A stretch of 64,000 bases of DNA from an uncultured Gammaproteobacteria bacterium (GTDB taxonomy: Bacteria > Pseudomonadota > Gammaproteobacteria > UBA6429 > Thiohalophilaceae), in assembly GCA_913064945.1 (NCBI GenBank), contig CAJYAN010000008.1, positions 99,076 through 163,075 on the forward strand, read 5' to 3'. Position numbers and translations under genes: made by a program. Shown in pieces: positions 23,848-33,506 of this stretch; position 1 is the stretch's first letter, and each line of letters starts with the position of its first letter. The notes under the pieces are model-generated. The model had not been told where the DNA came from. It searched no databases and was given only the letters and a program-made list of their open reading frames with translations.

Positions 23848-24266
23848 GGTTTGTCTTTTATCTGAGTGGTCGCAAATGTCAGGTTGACCAGACCTAATTG
23901 TCGTGAGGCATCCATGGCGCGAATCACGGCCTGATATGGCGTATTCTTATCCGAGCTGATAATGACCTGTGGGTTTTTGTGTTCACCGATGGTCAGGCGC
24001 AAGGCCCGCATTAACGTCATAAGGCGATCATCTTTTACACGTTGTTGATTGACGAAGTAGCGTCCCTGGACATCAATATCGATTTCCAGAGAAAACTTTT
24101 TCTTTTCCAGCGGCTTGCCGGAGGCCTCGGGCAACTGGATATTGATCTGTGAGGTCTTGTCAAAGGTTGTGGAGACCATAAAAAATATTAGTAACAGAAA
24201 GACCACATCAATCAATGAGGTCAGATTGATCTCCGGGTCTTCCTTGCGCTGATGTCGAAAACGCAT
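23844..24266 (-). CDS. exbD: ExbD/TolR-family biopolymer transport protein
   Basis: ExbD partners ExbB to form a proton-driven motor that energises TonB-type transport or a Tol-like system. The 140-residue protein has a single N-terminal membrane helix (about 17-38, LIDVVFLLLIFFMVSTTF) with the conserved Asp in SLIDVVF, and a periplasmic domain with the ISSDKNTPYQAVIRAMDA segment. It starts one base after exbB and overlaps msbA at its end. The placement in the comEC-msbA cluster is common, so its main partner may be lipid or envelope transport rather than iron uptake. Confidence 0.92.
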   Translation of the reverse strand: MRFRHQRKEDPEINLTSLIDVVFLLLIFFMVSTTFDKTSQINIQLPEASGKPLEKKKFSLEIDIDVQGRYFVNQQRVKDDRLMTLMRALRLTIGEHKNPQVIISSDKNTPYQAVIRAMDASRQLGLVNLTFATTQIKDKP

Positions 24267-24899
24267 CTAGCCATTACCCTCCGCTCCGGCCTGCTCGCGC
24301 ACGCCATGCATGACATCAACAATTTTCAGTGCCTCTTCTTCCATGACCAGCACGAGGGAATCCACCTTGCCGCGGAAGTAGCGATAAAAAATCAGCGTGG
24401 GAATCGCCACGGTCAGACCAGCCGCGGTGGTGATCAGGGCCATGGAAATACCACCTGCCAGCGCACCGGGATTGCCTACCCCCATTGAGGTAATGTCGGC
24501 AAAGACTTTGATCATGCCAATGACGGTACCAAGCAGACCCAGCAGTGGACTCACGGAGGCGATGGTTCCCAGGGTATTGAGGTAACGTTCCAGTTCCTGT
24601 ACCACCTGGCGACCGGTTTCTTCAATCGCCTCCTTCATAAACTCGCGTGGATGGGCGCGGTTGGCCAAGCCCGAGGCCAGTACCCGTCCAAGCGGGGAGT
24701 TGCTTGATAGTGCCCGCAGATGTTCCTCATCAACACTATTGCTCTTGTGCCACTGCCAGACCTGGGCGACCAGGTGCTTGGGGGCGATCTTTTTTTCCTG
24801 CAGGGTCCAGAGCCGCTCCAGCACAATCACCGTCGCAATAACAGAACAAAGCAGGATCGGAATCATCAACACACCGCCCGCCTGGATCATCTCAAACAC
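24267..24899 (-). CDS. exbB: ExbB/TolQ-family proton channel protein
   Basis: The 210-residue product is a MotA/TolQ/ExbB protein with three membrane helices: about 10-27, 111-131 and 155-178. The conserved central region is SVSPLLGLLGTVIGMIKVF near 113-131. It begins with GTG at 24899, with AAGGA eight bases upstream. With ExbD it should convert the proton gradient into mechanical work across the periplasm. The gene lies 78 bases after comEC and one base before exbD. Which TonB-type protein it serves is not visible in this window. Confidence 0.92.
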   Translation of the reverse strand: MFEMIQAGGVLMIPILLCSVIATVIVLERLWTLQEKKIAPKHLVAQVWQWHKSNSVDEEHLRALSSNSPLGRVLASGLANRAHPREFMKEAIEETGRQVVQELERYLNTLGTIASVSPLLGLLGTVIGMIKVFADITSMGVGNPGALAGGISMALITTAAGLTVAIPTLIFYRYFRGKVDSLVLVMEEEALKIVDVMHGVREQAGAEGNG

Positions 24900-24977
24900 T
24901 GTTGATTTCCTTTATATTTTTTCGTTAAGAAGCGGCTAACTTTAGCAGAGACCAGCCCTGCTCGAAAGCCTGTTGGT

Positions 24978-27281
24978 TCACGGAAGTGGATGTTGCCAGA
25001 AACGTGCCTCTTGTTGTCGATAGCGTATCACGCCGGGGCTGTGTAGCTGCAAAAATCTGACTAAAAGACAGCCACTGTCAGCGGTTCTATACGTTGGTAT
25101 ACCCAGTTGCGCATAGCGTTGTACCACTTTTTGACTCGGGAAGTGGTAACGATTGCGATACCCCACCGGAAACAGTGCCAGTCTGGGGGCAACGGCCTTA
25201 AGGAATTCCCGGCTGGATGAGGTCTTGCTGCCATGGTGAGGCACCACCAGCACGTCACTGTGCAAGGCTTGACCGGATGCCAGTAACTGCCGCTCCGCCT
25301 CTTTTTCAATATCACCGGTTAACAGCACGCTACCGTTAACGGTCTTGATACGCAGCACGCAACAGCGATTATTGCCGCGTCGCCGTTGCGGGACATACTC
25401 CGCCTGCGGGTGCAGGACGGTAAACTGCACGCCATCCCACTGCCAGCCCTGACCCTGTTCGCAGAAGGTCGCCCTGGCGGAGACCTTTGCCGGTACCGAG
25501 GACAGGATTCTATCGGCTGGAAACCGCTGCAATAACGACCTGGCACCACCGATGTGGTCATTATCGCCGTGACTCACGATTAACATATCGAGTTTGGTTA
25601 CCCCCGCATGGCGTAAATACGGCGCGACCACCGCCGCGCCCGTATCAAAACTGTCGCTGAATTTCGGCCCGGTATCATAGACCAGCGTATGCCGCTGCGT
25701 TTGTACCACCACGGCCAGCCCCTGCCCCACATCCAGCAGACTTAACCAGACATGACCTGAGGGCGGTCCTGGAACAACAGGAAAAAACAGCGGCAGGCAA
25801 AATATCATCCCCAGAAACCTGGCCGGTATACCTTTCGGACTTAGTAACAGCACCACACCCAGGACCGCCATGACGATCGCAAGCGGTGAAGCCGCCATCG
25901 GTAACTGACTAAACGACCACGACGAGGCCAGTTCCAGCCCCCGCCACAACAACTGCATCAAATTGGCGGCCAGGTGTAGCAAGCTATCCGCCAGCGGCGC
26001 GTAAATAAAGATCATAACGCAGGCGAGTAGCGTCACTGGCACTATCAGAAAACTCACAACGGGGATTGCCAGCAGGTTAACCAGCGGCGCGACCAGAGAG
26101 ACCTGCTGAAACAGACCGATCGTCAGTGGCAATAATCCCAGAACAATGTACCACTGCAGACTCAAAAAGGATTGCCATGGCGCTGTCCGGCCCAGACGAC
26201 CGCTCAGACTGTATAAAATGATCGCCACCGCTGCAAAGGACAACCAGAACCCGGCGGCGAGGGAGGACAGCGGATCCAGGATTAATACCAGCAAGAGCGA
26301 CTGCGCCAATACCTGGGCAGGTGGAATAAAGCGTTGTCGCAAAATCGCCAGCATCGCCACAACGACCATGATCAGGGCGCGCTGGGTCGGAATGGAGAAT
26401 CCCGCCAGTGCGGCATAGGTCAGGGCAAAGACAATGGCGGTACAGGCGGCAAATTTTTGTGCCGGCAGGCGCAGCAAACAGACACGACTTCGACGCCACC
26501 ACCACCACCCCAGCCAATAACCGAGACTGGCCAACAAACCAATATGTAAACCGGATATCGCCATCAGGTGGGCCGTGCCGGTACGCCGTAATACCTCCCA
26601 TTGGGAGGCATCAATACCGTTCCTGGCCCCCATGACCAGCGCGGCGAGTAAACCTGCCATTTTCGAGTCGGGTAAGAATTGATGAATCTTTTGCTGCAGG
26701 CGATACCGCAGGTGTTGCCAGACACCGATGCCCGTCGCGGCGGTAAGACGCCTGGGGACATGCTGTGTTCGCACGTAGCCGGTGGCGCGAATGTGACGGG
26801 AAAACAGGGCCGCTTCATAGTCGAAGCCACCAGGATTCATGAAACCGTGTGGCTGCTTCAGTCGCACCTGAAACTGCCAGCGCTCACCGATCTCCGGCAT
26901 CACATTGCTACGATACCAACTAAGACGAATCAGCCCGGGTGATGGATAAGATCTAGCCTGAGACTGCATTTGCTCAACGTCAACGACAAACGAAGTTACC
27001 AGACCTTTGTGTGTGGGAAAATTTTCCACTGTACCGATAACCTGCACATCCCGGCCCTGCAGCTCGACAGGCACGCCACGCAGCAGTAGCTGCTGCGACA
27101 CCAGTAAACACCATAGAAAGCCGGCCAGTCCAGCCGCACACACCCGTAGCCAGTGGCAACGGTTAAGGAAAAGTACGCCGATGATCGGCAACAGCAGCCC
27201 GGCAAGATGAATGTCAGGCAAGGACCTGAACTGCAGCAGCGTTAATACGCCAATGAGAAATGCAAGTGCAATCGATATCAT
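24978..27281 (-). CDS. comEC: ComEC/Rec2 DNA internalisation protein
   Basis: ComEC forms the inner-membrane channel through which single-stranded DNA enters during natural transformation. The 767-residue product shows the three family parts: an N-terminal DUF4131-type region, the competence domain with many membrane helices (about 225-510) including GTAHLMAISGLHIGLLASLG near 233-252, and a C-terminal metallo-beta-lactamase-like domain with VSHGDNDHIGGA near 573-584. Length is close to the E. coli YcaI/ComEC type. It is the first gene of the LPS cluster. Whether the organism is transformable cannot be told from this gene alone. Confidence 0.95.
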   Translation of the reverse strand: MISIALAFLIGVLTLLQFRSLPDIHLAGLLLPIIGVLFLNRCHWLRVCAAGLAGFLWCLLVSQQLLLRGVPVELQGRDVQVIGTVENFPTHKGLVTSFVVDVEQMQSQARSYPSPGLIRLSWYRSNVMPEIGERWQFQVRLKQPHGFMNPGGFDYEAALFSRHIRATGYVRTQHVPRRLTAATGIGVWQHLRYRLQQKIHQFLPDSKMAGLLAALVMGARNGIDASQWEVLRRTGTAHLMAISGLHIGLLASLGYWLGWWWWRRSRVCLLRLPAQKFAACTAIVFALTYAALAGFSIPTQRALIMVVVAMLAILRQRFIPPAQVLAQSLLLVLILDPLSSLAAGFWLSFAAVAIILYSLSGRLGRTAPWQSFLSLQWYIVLGLLPLTIGLFQQVSLVAPLVNLLAIPVVSFLIVPVTLLACVMIFIYAPLADSLLHLAANLMQLLWRGLELASSWSFSQLPMAASPLAIVMAVLGVVLLLSPKGIPARFLGMIFCLPLFFPVVPGPPSGHVWLSLLDVGQGLAVVVQTQRHTLVYDTGPKFSDSFDTGAAVVAPYLRHAGVTKLDMLIVSHGDNDHIGGARSLLQRFPADRILSSVPAKVSARATFCEQGQGWQWDGVQFTVLHPQAEYVPQRRRGNNRCCVLRIKTVNGSVLLTGDIEKEAERQLLASGQALHSDVLVVPHHGSKTSSSREFLKAVAPRLALFPVGYRNRYHFPSQKVVQRYAQLGIPTYRTADSGCLLVRFLQLHSPGVIRYRQQEARFWQHPLP

Positions 27282-27363
27282 GCCGGTCTTCCCTGACTGA
27301 TGGCAACGATGGTTTTTTAGGATAATATGCTGTTTTCGCTAACAGGCCAATCCCAGACTCGCT

Positions 27364-27897
27364 ATGCCCAAAAAATTTATCCAGCGCTTTATGCCGGACC
27401 ATGACAAGATTCGCCAGCACCCCCAACTCAACAAATTGTTTGGCACCCTGCTGCATGATCCGAATCTGTTACACCTGAATCGACGCTCGATTTCCGGTGC
27501 CTTTTTCATTGGCATCTTCTGGGCCTTCATGCCCATCCCCTTTCAGATGATCCCGGCCGCGGCCCTGGCAATCTATTTTCGGACCAACCTGCCTATTTCC
27601 ATCGGTCTGGTCTGGATCACAAATCCCATTACTATCCCGCCGATGTTTTATTTTTGTTACAAAGTCGGTACCTGGGTACTCTCGACACCACTGAAGCCCG
27701 TCGATTTCGTTATGGACTGGCATTGGTTTGGCACCGAGCTGGCCATCATCTGGCAACCCTTCCTGCTGGGCTGCCTGATCGTGGCCATCGTCGCGTCGAT
27801 TATTGGAGGATTTAGCATACGCCTGATATGGCGCTGGCATGTTGTGAATCAGTGGGCAGAGCGGAAAAGACGCCGTAGCAGTGAAAAACACTCTTAA
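27364..27897 (+). CDS. DUF2062 membrane protein
   Basis: The 177-residue product has the DUF2062 pattern: a basic N-terminus, SISGAFFIGIFWAFMPIPFQM near 40-60, LPISIGLVWITNPITIPPMF near 73-92, and a last membrane segment near 138-160 (FLLGCLIVAIVASIIGGFSI). Three to four membrane helices are likely. Some family members are next to glycosyltransferase genes; no role is established. The C-terminus is very basic (WAERKRRRSSEK). It is divergent from comEC with an 82-base gap, and convergent with lolD. Confidence 0.88.
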   Translation: MPKKFIQRFMPDHDKIRQHPQLNKLFGTLLHDPNLLHLNRRSISGAFFIGIFWAFMPIPFQMIPAAALAIYFRTNLPISIGLVWITNPITIPPMFYFCYKVGTWVLSTPLKPVDFVMDWHWFGTELAIIWQPFLLGCLIVAIVASIIGGFSIRLIWRWHVVNQWAERKRRRSSEKHS

Positions 27898-27943
27898 GAA
27901 ATCACATTAAACCGGCATTAAGAGTTAGCTATATCGTATTGTT

Positions 27944-28624
27944 TTATATTACAATTTTACCATCTTCCAGATGATAGGCGCGATCCAGCCGGGCCGCAAA
28001 CTCCGTATCATGGGTCACCACCACAAAACTGGTCTGAAGCTCGCGATTAAGCTCCAGCATCAGGCCATAGACCTGATCCGCCGTCTTCCGGTCCAGATTT
28101 CCCGTAGGTTCATCCGCCAGCACACAGGCTGGATCATTCACCAGGGCCCGTGCTACCGCTGCGCGCTGACGCTCGCCCCCTGAGAGTTCATTGGGTTTGT
28201 GGTCGAGGCGGTGCTCCAGACCTACCTTGCCGAGGATGCTCTCGGCTCGGGCGCTTGCCTCCGCCGCGGCAAGTCCACGGATCAATAAAGGCATACAGAC
28301 ATTTTCCAGCGCGGTGAATTCCGGCAACAGGTGATGAAACTGGTAGACAAAACCGAGCGCAGCATTGCGTAGCTCGCCGCGGCGTACCTCATCCAGTGTC
28401 GAAAAATTATGGCCCTGCAGGATAACCTCGCCAGTGCTCGGCTCATCCAGTCCCCCCAACAGGTGCAACAGGGTACTCTTACCACTGCCGGAGGCGCCGA
28501 CAATGGCGATCTGATCACCGGCGCACACTTCCAGACTGATATCCTGCAGCACGGGTACGGCCTGTGGCCCTTCTTTGTAGACCTTACTCAGGTGATGGCA
28601 GGACAGCACAAGTGTCTTACTCAT
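27944..28624 (-). CDS. lolD: Lipoprotein release ABC ATPase LolD
   Basis: LolD is the ATPase of the LolCDE complex, which lifts outer-membrane lipoproteins from the inner membrane to LolA. The 226-residue product has Walker [15 protein letters not shown] near 38-51, the Q-loop region [16 protein letters not shown] near 89-104, the signature [19 protein letters not shown] near 142-160 and Walker [13 protein letters not shown] after it. It overlaps the end of the permease gene by eight bases. The motif [12 protein letters not shown] is typical of LolD among the MacB-like ATPases. Confidence 0.95.
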   Translation of the reverse strand: MSKTLVLSCHHLSKVYKEGPQAVPVLQDISLEVCAGDQIAIVGASGSGKSTLLHLLGGLDEPSTGEVILQGHNFSTLDEVRRGELRNAALGFVYQFHHLLPEFTALENVCMPLLIRGLAAAEASARAESILGKVGLEHRLDHKPNELSGGERQRAAVARALVNDPACVLADEPTGNLDRKTADQVYGLMLELNRELQTSFVVVTHDTEFAARLDRAYHLEDGKIVI

Positions 28625-29864
28625 AACGTAGTGCCTCCGCCGGCTGGGTCTTGGAGGCTCGGCGCGCGGGATAAATGGTCGCCAGCAGGCTGATTGCCAG
28701 CGTTACCAGGCAAATGCCCCATACGTCCCGCCAGTGCAGGTCCGATGGCAGGTCACTAATGTAATACACCGAGGGGTCGATGACCTTAAAGCCAAACGTC
28801 ATCTCAAAGACGTGGACCACATGGGCCAGATTCAGGGCCACGACCACACCGACAATGCCACCGAGCAGTGTCCCAATCACACCAATCACACTGCCCTGCA
28901 CCATAAAAATCCGCATAATGGTCGCGGGACTGGCACCCAGGGTCCGCAGTATGGCGATGTCACTTTCCTTATCCGTCACCATCATGATCAGGGTCGAGAC
29001 AATATTAAAGGCGGCTACGGCCACAATCAGCAGCAGTAATAAAAAGATCATACGCTTTTCAATCTTGACCGCATGAAACCAGTTGGCATGATAACTGCTC
29101 CAGTCGCGTATCCAATATTCTTTCAAAGGTCCGAGACGCAACTGCTGCGCAATCTGTGGGGCGGCAAACAGGTCATCGACCTTGAGTTGCACCCCGGAGA
29201 TCATATCCGGCATGCGAAACAGTTTTTGGGCGTCGTGCAGATTGATCAGTGCCATGGCACTATCGTATTGGTACATACCGATATGAAAAATGCCGGAGAC
29301 AGTAAAGCGTTTCAGGCGTGGCAACACTCCAGCCGGCGTGACGTTGACACTGGGTGTCACCATGGTCAGCTTGTCACCGACGTTGACACCCAGAATATTC
29401 GCCAGGTCATAGCCAAGGACAATATTGAACTTGCCGCCTGCCAGATCCGACAGTTTGCCCGCATCCATGTGTTTGCCGACTTTGGAGACGGTGACCTCCT
29501 GCTTGGGCAGGACTCCCCGAATGACAACACCATTGACGTTGTTGCCGTGGATCAGCATGCCCTCAGCCTGAATATAGGATGCCGCCGCCAGGACGTGCCG
29601 GTTTTTCATGGCCAGTTTGAGGATTTCCGGTGATTCCTTGATACGACCATCGTAATTAGTCACATTGAGGTGTGCGATCATATCCAGAATGCGGGTACGC
29701 ATCTCTTTTTCAAAGCCATTCATTACCGACAGGACGATAATCATGGCCGCAACACCAAGCGTAATTCCCAGCATGGAGGTCAGGGAAATAAAAGAGATAA
29801 AGTGGTTACGTCGCTTGGCGCGCGTATAACGTAATCCAATATAGAGTGACAGGGGTTTAAACAT
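28617..29864 (-). CDS. lolC: Lipoprotein release permease LolC/LolE
   Basis: This is the membrane part of the Lol lipoprotein-release transporter. From ATG 29864 ([20 protein letters not shown]) it has 415 residues; a start three codons earlier is possible. It has an N-terminal membrane helix near 22-48 ([20 protein letters not shown]), a large periplasmic domain to about 265, and three C-terminal helices of the FtsX domain (about 270-295, 320-345, 375-400). Only one permease gene is present with lolD here, so the partner is either encoded elsewhere or this is a single-permease system with LolF-type function. It is followed by lolD with an eight-base overlap. Confidence 0.93.
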   Translation of the reverse strand: MFKPLSLYIGLRYTRAKRRNHFISFISLTSMLGITLGVAAMIIVLSVMNGFEKEMRTRILDMIAHLNVTNYDGRIKESPEILKLAMKNRHVLAAASYIQAEGMLIHGNNVNGVVIRGVLPKQEVTVSKVGKHMDAGKLSDLAGGKFNIVLGYDLANILGVNVGDKLTMVTPSVNVTPAGVLPRLKRFTVSGIFHIGMYQYDSAMALINLHDAQKLFRMPDMISGVQLKVDDLFAAPQIAQQLRLGPLKEYWIRDWSSYHANWFHAVKIEKRMIFLLLLLIVAVAAFNIVSTLIMMVTDKESDIAILRTLGASPATIMRIFMVQGSVIGVIGTLLGGIVGVVVALNLAHVVHVFEMTFGFKVIDPSVYYISDLPSDLHWRDVWGICLVTLAISLLATIYPARRASKTQPAEALRYE

Positions 29865-29932
29865 GGGCGGCATTACAGCATAGTGACAAAATAAATTATA
29901 CCCTTTCCTGCGGACGAAATAACCTTACGTTA

Positions 29933-30640
29933 TCAGATCACCACCGGCAAAGCCTGTACAAGTCGAATCTCCTCAGGGCTGACGCTGGCTCGATAGGCGA
30001 TGGCCTCGACGCCCTCCGCAATCGCCTGACGCAGTGTGCTGCCATAATCGGCATCGACCTCATCTGCCGGTCGTATCGCCTGCACATCCCCGCGTTGCAC
30101 ACAAAAAAAGATAACCGCCCGATGCCCCTGACGGACCATCGCCATTAATTCACGTAAGTGCTTCACACCGCGTTTACTAATGGCATCCGGAAAAAAGGCC
30201 ACACCCGCATCATCTTTTGCCGTCACATTTTTGATTTCCACGTAACAATCTGCACGCAACGTCTGTTGCAACAGCAAATCGATGCGACTGTTTTCAAGGC
30301 CATACCTCACTTCCTGACAGATCGTTGCATAACCCTGTAATTCAGTAATCGTACCATTGACAATCGCCTCACGGACCAGTTGATTGACCAGGCCCGTATG
30401 CACACCGATCAAGGTGCCCGACGTAGCCTCCGTAACCTCCCAGCTATACTGATACTTTCGCGTCGGATTTTGGGTATCACGCAACCAGACACGACTGCCG
30501 GGTTCGGCACACCCTGTCATCGCGCCGGTATTCGGTGTATGTACCGTGACCTGTTCACCTGAGATCAGTATTACGTCCGCCAGAAAACGTTTATAGCGTT
30601 TTATCAGCGTCGCAGGGAACAGTGGCGGTGTAATTTGCAT
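29933..30640 (-). CDS. sfsA: Sugar fermentation stimulation protein A homologue
   Basis: The 235-residue product is a full-length SfsA-family protein: RYKRFLADVILISGEQVTVHTPNTGAM near 15-41 (an OB-fold-like N-terminal part), CAEPGSRVWL near 44-53, and a C-terminal domain with the restriction-endonuclease-like signature CYVEIKNVTAKDD near 131-143, followed by FPDAISKRGVKHL. Sugar stimulation by SfsA in E. coli is only a genetic observation; the fold suggests nucleic-acid binding or a nuclease. It stands upstream of lolC in this strand order, with a 68-base gap. Confidence 0.93.
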   Translation of the reverse strand: MQITPPLFPATLIKRYKRFLADVILISGEQVTVHTPNTGAMTGCAEPGSRVWLRDTQNPTRKYQYSWEVTEATSGTLIGVHTGLVNQLVREAIVNGTITELQGYATICQEVRYGLENSRIDLLLQQTLRADCYVEIKNVTAKDDAGVAFFPDAISKRGVKHLRELMAMVRQGHRAVIFFCVQRGDVQAIRPADEVDADYGSTLRQAIAEGVEAIAYRASVSPEEIRLVQALPVVI

Positions 30641-30807
30641 ACCGGCATGTTAACGCAATAATCGAATAACGACTTTGTTCTAGACAGGTCGACTGCGATT
30701 AAGTTGCAGAAATGAATATCCCGCCGAGAGGAGCTGCTTAGGAGAAACTATCCGGCTCTCCACGCTTACCTCAGGTGAGCGTCCTGAAACGTGTGATCTC
30801 CATCGAC

Positions 30808-33024
30808 TCAGGCCTGACTGGTACGCCTGGCTTCCATTACGTTATTAATCTGCCCAATGCGATTGAGAATTCGGCTTAACTGGCCAACATCCTGCACTTC
30901 CAGATTAATGTGCATCTTGGCCGTATTATCATTTTTGTTTGACAGGGTGTTCACCGCCGTTACATTGACCCCCTCATTGGTCAGTACGGTGATAATATCG
31001 TTTAACAGACCATGACGGTCGATGGCCTCAACCGTGACAACCACCGGATAGGTCTGCAGGGTATCACCACTCCATTCCACATTGATCAGGCGCTTGCGTT
31101 TCTGGTCATCCATTTTCAGAACATTACGACAATCACGCCGGTGAATGGTGACACCACGCCCCAGGGTAATAAATCCCACAATCGGGTCACCGGGGGCGGG
31201 CGAACAACAGCGCGCCATATTGGTTAACAGATTACCCACGCCCTGAACTTTGACTTCACCCGGTTCTTCTTTGCGCTTGCGGGACTTTGGCAGCACAAAG
31301 ACCTGTTCCTCCGGCTCCAGTTGCATCAGGTCCTGGGCTGCACCTGCCGCCTGCAGTGGTGTCAGGTCACCGCGACCGAGGGCAGCATACATATCCTCGG
31401 AGTGTTTCAGGCCGAGTTTGTCGGCAATTTGTTTATGCCCGACATTATGCATTCCGAGGCGGTGCAGTTCTTTTTCCAGAACCGTGCGACCACTACTGAC
31501 ATTCTCGTCATGATGCTGCAACTTAAACCAGGAGCGGGCCTTGGAACGCGCCCGTGACGTTTTGAGATAACCCAATTGCGGGTTTAACCAGTCACGGCTC
31601 GGGTGTCCCTGCTTGGTCGTCAGGACCTCAACCTGCTCACCACTTTTCAATTCGTAGGTTAACGGCACAATACGGCCATCGACGCGGGCACCGCGACAGC
31701 GGTTACCGATCTCGGTGTGAATGTAATAGGCAAAATCCAGTGGTGTCGCCCCCTGCGGCAGGTCCATGACATCGCCCTGTGGCGTCAGGACGTAGGCGCG
31801 GTCCTGGAAGACTTCGGATTTGAAACGATCGATAAAGTCACCGGCATCATCGGCCTCGTCACGCCACTCCAGCAGTTGGCGCAACCAGGCAATTTTTTGT
31901 TCAAAGGCCGCGTCACTGCGATTGGTCTTGCCTTCCTTGTAACGCCAGTGCGCGGCCACTCCCAGTTCGGCATGCTGGTGCATATCGCCCGTGCGGATCT
32001 GGACTTCCAGGCTTTTACCTTCCGGACCGATGACGGCCGTGTGGATGGACTGGTAGTTATTCTCCTTGGGTGTGGCAATGTAGTCATCAAACTCACGTGG
32101 AATATGCCGCCACAGGGTATGCACCACCCCTAACGTGGCATAACAGTCATGTACGTGACTGACCAAAACACGTACAGCCCGCACATCATAGAGCTGGTTA
32201 AAGTCGAGCCCCTTACGCTGCATTTTTTTCCAGATACTGAAAATATGCTTTGGTCGCCCCGTGACCTCGGCCTTGATACCGACGTGATCCAGTTCCCGCT
32301 GCAGAATGGTAATGACCCGCTGAATAAACGTCTCGCGGTCTATACGCCGCTCATCGAGAAACTGGGCAATCTGTTTGTAGCGCTCCGGGGACATATAGCG
32401 AAACGACAGGTCTTCCAGCTCCCACTTGATTTGCCAGATCCCCAGGCGATTGGCCAGGGGGGCGTAGATGTCCATGGTCTCTTTGGCAATGCGGCGCTGC
32501 TTGTGTTCAGGCAAATGTTTGAGGGTCCGCATATTATGCAAACGATCGGCCAGTTTAATAAGCACCACGCGCACATCTTCGGCCATGGCCAGTAACATCT
32601 TGCGTAGACTCTCGGCGTGCAGGTGTTCTTTGTGCGCCGGGGTACGACTGGCCTGGGCATCGATCAGCGCCATTTTGGTCACCCCATCAACCAGACGGGC
32701 GACGCCCACCCCAAAATCGGTTTCCAGCGTCACCAGGTCGATCTCGGTGTCCTCTACGACATCGTGCAGGATCGCGGCGGCAATGGCTTCGGCATCCAGC
32801 TGCATATCCAGCAGGATATCCGCCACGGCCAGTAAATGATTGATGTAGGGTTCACCCGAGGCGCGTTGCTGTTGTAAATGGGCCTTTTGTGCCAGGGCGA
32901 AGGCCCGCTGAATCAGGTCAATCTGCTCGGCATTATCCTGAAAGCCGCGCGCCATCAGCCAGTCGCGAACCGCCGCCGGCTCATCGAGGTGTTGCTGGGT
33001 AATATCAGGATTGACGTAAACCAT
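30808..33024 (-). CDS. relA: (p)ppGpp synthetase RelA with an apparently intact HD domain
   Basis: RelA/SpoT proteins make the alarmone (p)ppGpp. The 738-residue product has the order HD domain (about 25-180), synthetase (about 210-370), TGS (about 395-460), a helical and zinc-finger-like region, and a C-terminal ACT domain (about 660-735). The synthetase has the EFDD motif typical of RelA. The HD domain keeps the SpoT-type metal residues (His in SGEPYINH, HDVVEDT, KLADRLHNM), which are lost in classical RelA. So it may both make and degrade the alarmone. The gene is single, and its start is divergent from a small exported protein gene. Confidence 0.93.
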   Translation of the reverse strand: MVYVNPDITQQHLDEPAAVRDWLMARGFQDNAEQIDLIQRAFALAQKAHLQQQRASGEPYINHLLAVADILLDMQLDAEAIAAAILHDVVEDTEIDLVTLETDFGVGVARLVDGVTKMALIDAQASRTPAHKEHLHAESLRKMLLAMAEDVRVVLIKLADRLHNMRTLKHLPEHKQRRIAKETMDIYAPLANRLGIWQIKWELEDLSFRYMSPERYKQIAQFLDERRIDRETFIQRVITILQRELDHVGIKAEVTGRPKHIFSIWKKMQRKGLDFNQLYDVRAVRVLVSHVHDCYATLGVVHTLWRHIPREFDDYIATPKENNYQSIHTAVIGPEGKSLEVQIRTGDMHQHAELGVAAHWRYKEGKTNRSDAAFEQKIAWLRQLLEWRDEADDAGDFIDRFKSEVFQDRAYVLTPQGDVMDLPQGATPLDFAYYIHTEIGNRCRGARVDGRIVPLTYELKSGEQVEVLTTKQGHPSRDWLNPQLGYLKTSRARSKARSWFKLQHHDENVSSGRTVLEKELHRLGMHNVGHKQIADKLGLKHSEDMYAALGRGDLTPLQAAGAAQDLMQLEPEEQVFVLPKSRKRKEEPGEVKVQGVGNLLTNMARCCSPAPGDPIVGFITLGRGVTIHRRDCRNVLKMDDQKRKRLINVEWSGDTLQTYPVVVTVEAIDRHGLLNDIITVLTNEGVNVTAVNTLSNKNDNTAKMHINLEVQDVGQLSRILNRIGQINNVMEARRTSQA

Positions 33025-33084
33025 TCTGTCTCATCCGCAAGTCTTGGTCCGGGGACTAACCGGTTTAAAAGTGAGTCTTAAGTT

Positions 33085-33113
33085 TTGCTGATAACTCATT
33101 GATGTAGTATAGT
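33085..33113 (+). promoter_or_regulatory. Sigma-70-like promoter upstream of the small exported protein
   Basis: TTGCTG (33085-33090) and TATAGT (33108-33113) are separated by exactly 17 bases and lie about 40 bases before the start codon at 33153. The match is good at the -10 element. Confidence 0.6.
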
Positions 33114-33152
33114 TTATGGGGCCTGATGCCCAATCAGTCAAGGAGATTTCAG

Positions 33153-33455
33153 ATGTTGCGTTCCATTTTTTTATCCAGTTTGGTGTCCCTGCTATTCATC
33201 GCAGCACCTGCATTGCGCGCCGAAGTCGTCCAAATGCCTGCACCAATGGAGGAAAAACCTGCTTTTTCAATCAAACTCCCCGGCCGTGGCATGAGTATGA
33301 AGGCCGTGGAAGCCAATTTTGGTAAACCCGAGAAGATTATTCCCGCCGTCGGTCAGCCACCAATTACGCGCTGGGTCTATGCAGACTATATTGTCTACTT
33401 TGAGTCGCAATATGTTATCGATGCCGTCATAACAACCAACCCTGCCCATCCCTAA
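33153..33455 (+). CDS. Small exported hypothetical protein
   Basis: The start ATG 33153 is set by AAGGAG about eight bases upstream; the open frame before it is not coding. The 100-residue precursor has a signal peptide (MLRSIFLSSLVSLLFIAAPA then LRAEV, with cleavage probably after LRA). The mature part contains PGRGMSMKAVEANFGKPEKI near 45-64 and WVYADYIVYFESQYVIDAVI. The segment SMKAVEANFGKPEK resembles the helix-turn seen in small SmpA/BamE-like periplasmic proteins, but this is only a resemblance. It is probably periplasmic with no known function. A terminator-like hairpin follows. Confidence 0.8.
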   Translation: MLRSIFLSSLVSLLFIAAPALRAEVVQMPAPMEEKPAFSIKLPGRGMSMKAVEANFGKPEKIIPAVGQPPITRWVYADYIVYFESQYVIDAVITTNPAHP

Positions 33456-33457
33456 CG

Positions 33458-33477
33458 CGGTGATGTGATCACCGTTT
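33458..33477 (+). terminator. Terminator-like hairpin
   Basis: CGGTGAT, a three-base loop and ATCACCG form a perfect seven-base stem followed by TTT. It starts directly after the stop of the small exported protein and is short, so it may be a weak terminator. Confidence 0.5.
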
Positions 33478-33506
33478 AATCGCCGCCAGAGCGGCCATTC
33501 AACATC

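Noticed and set aside
26077..26601. 174-codon minus-strand open frame
   Set aside because: It lies in another frame inside comEC and has no recognisable domain.
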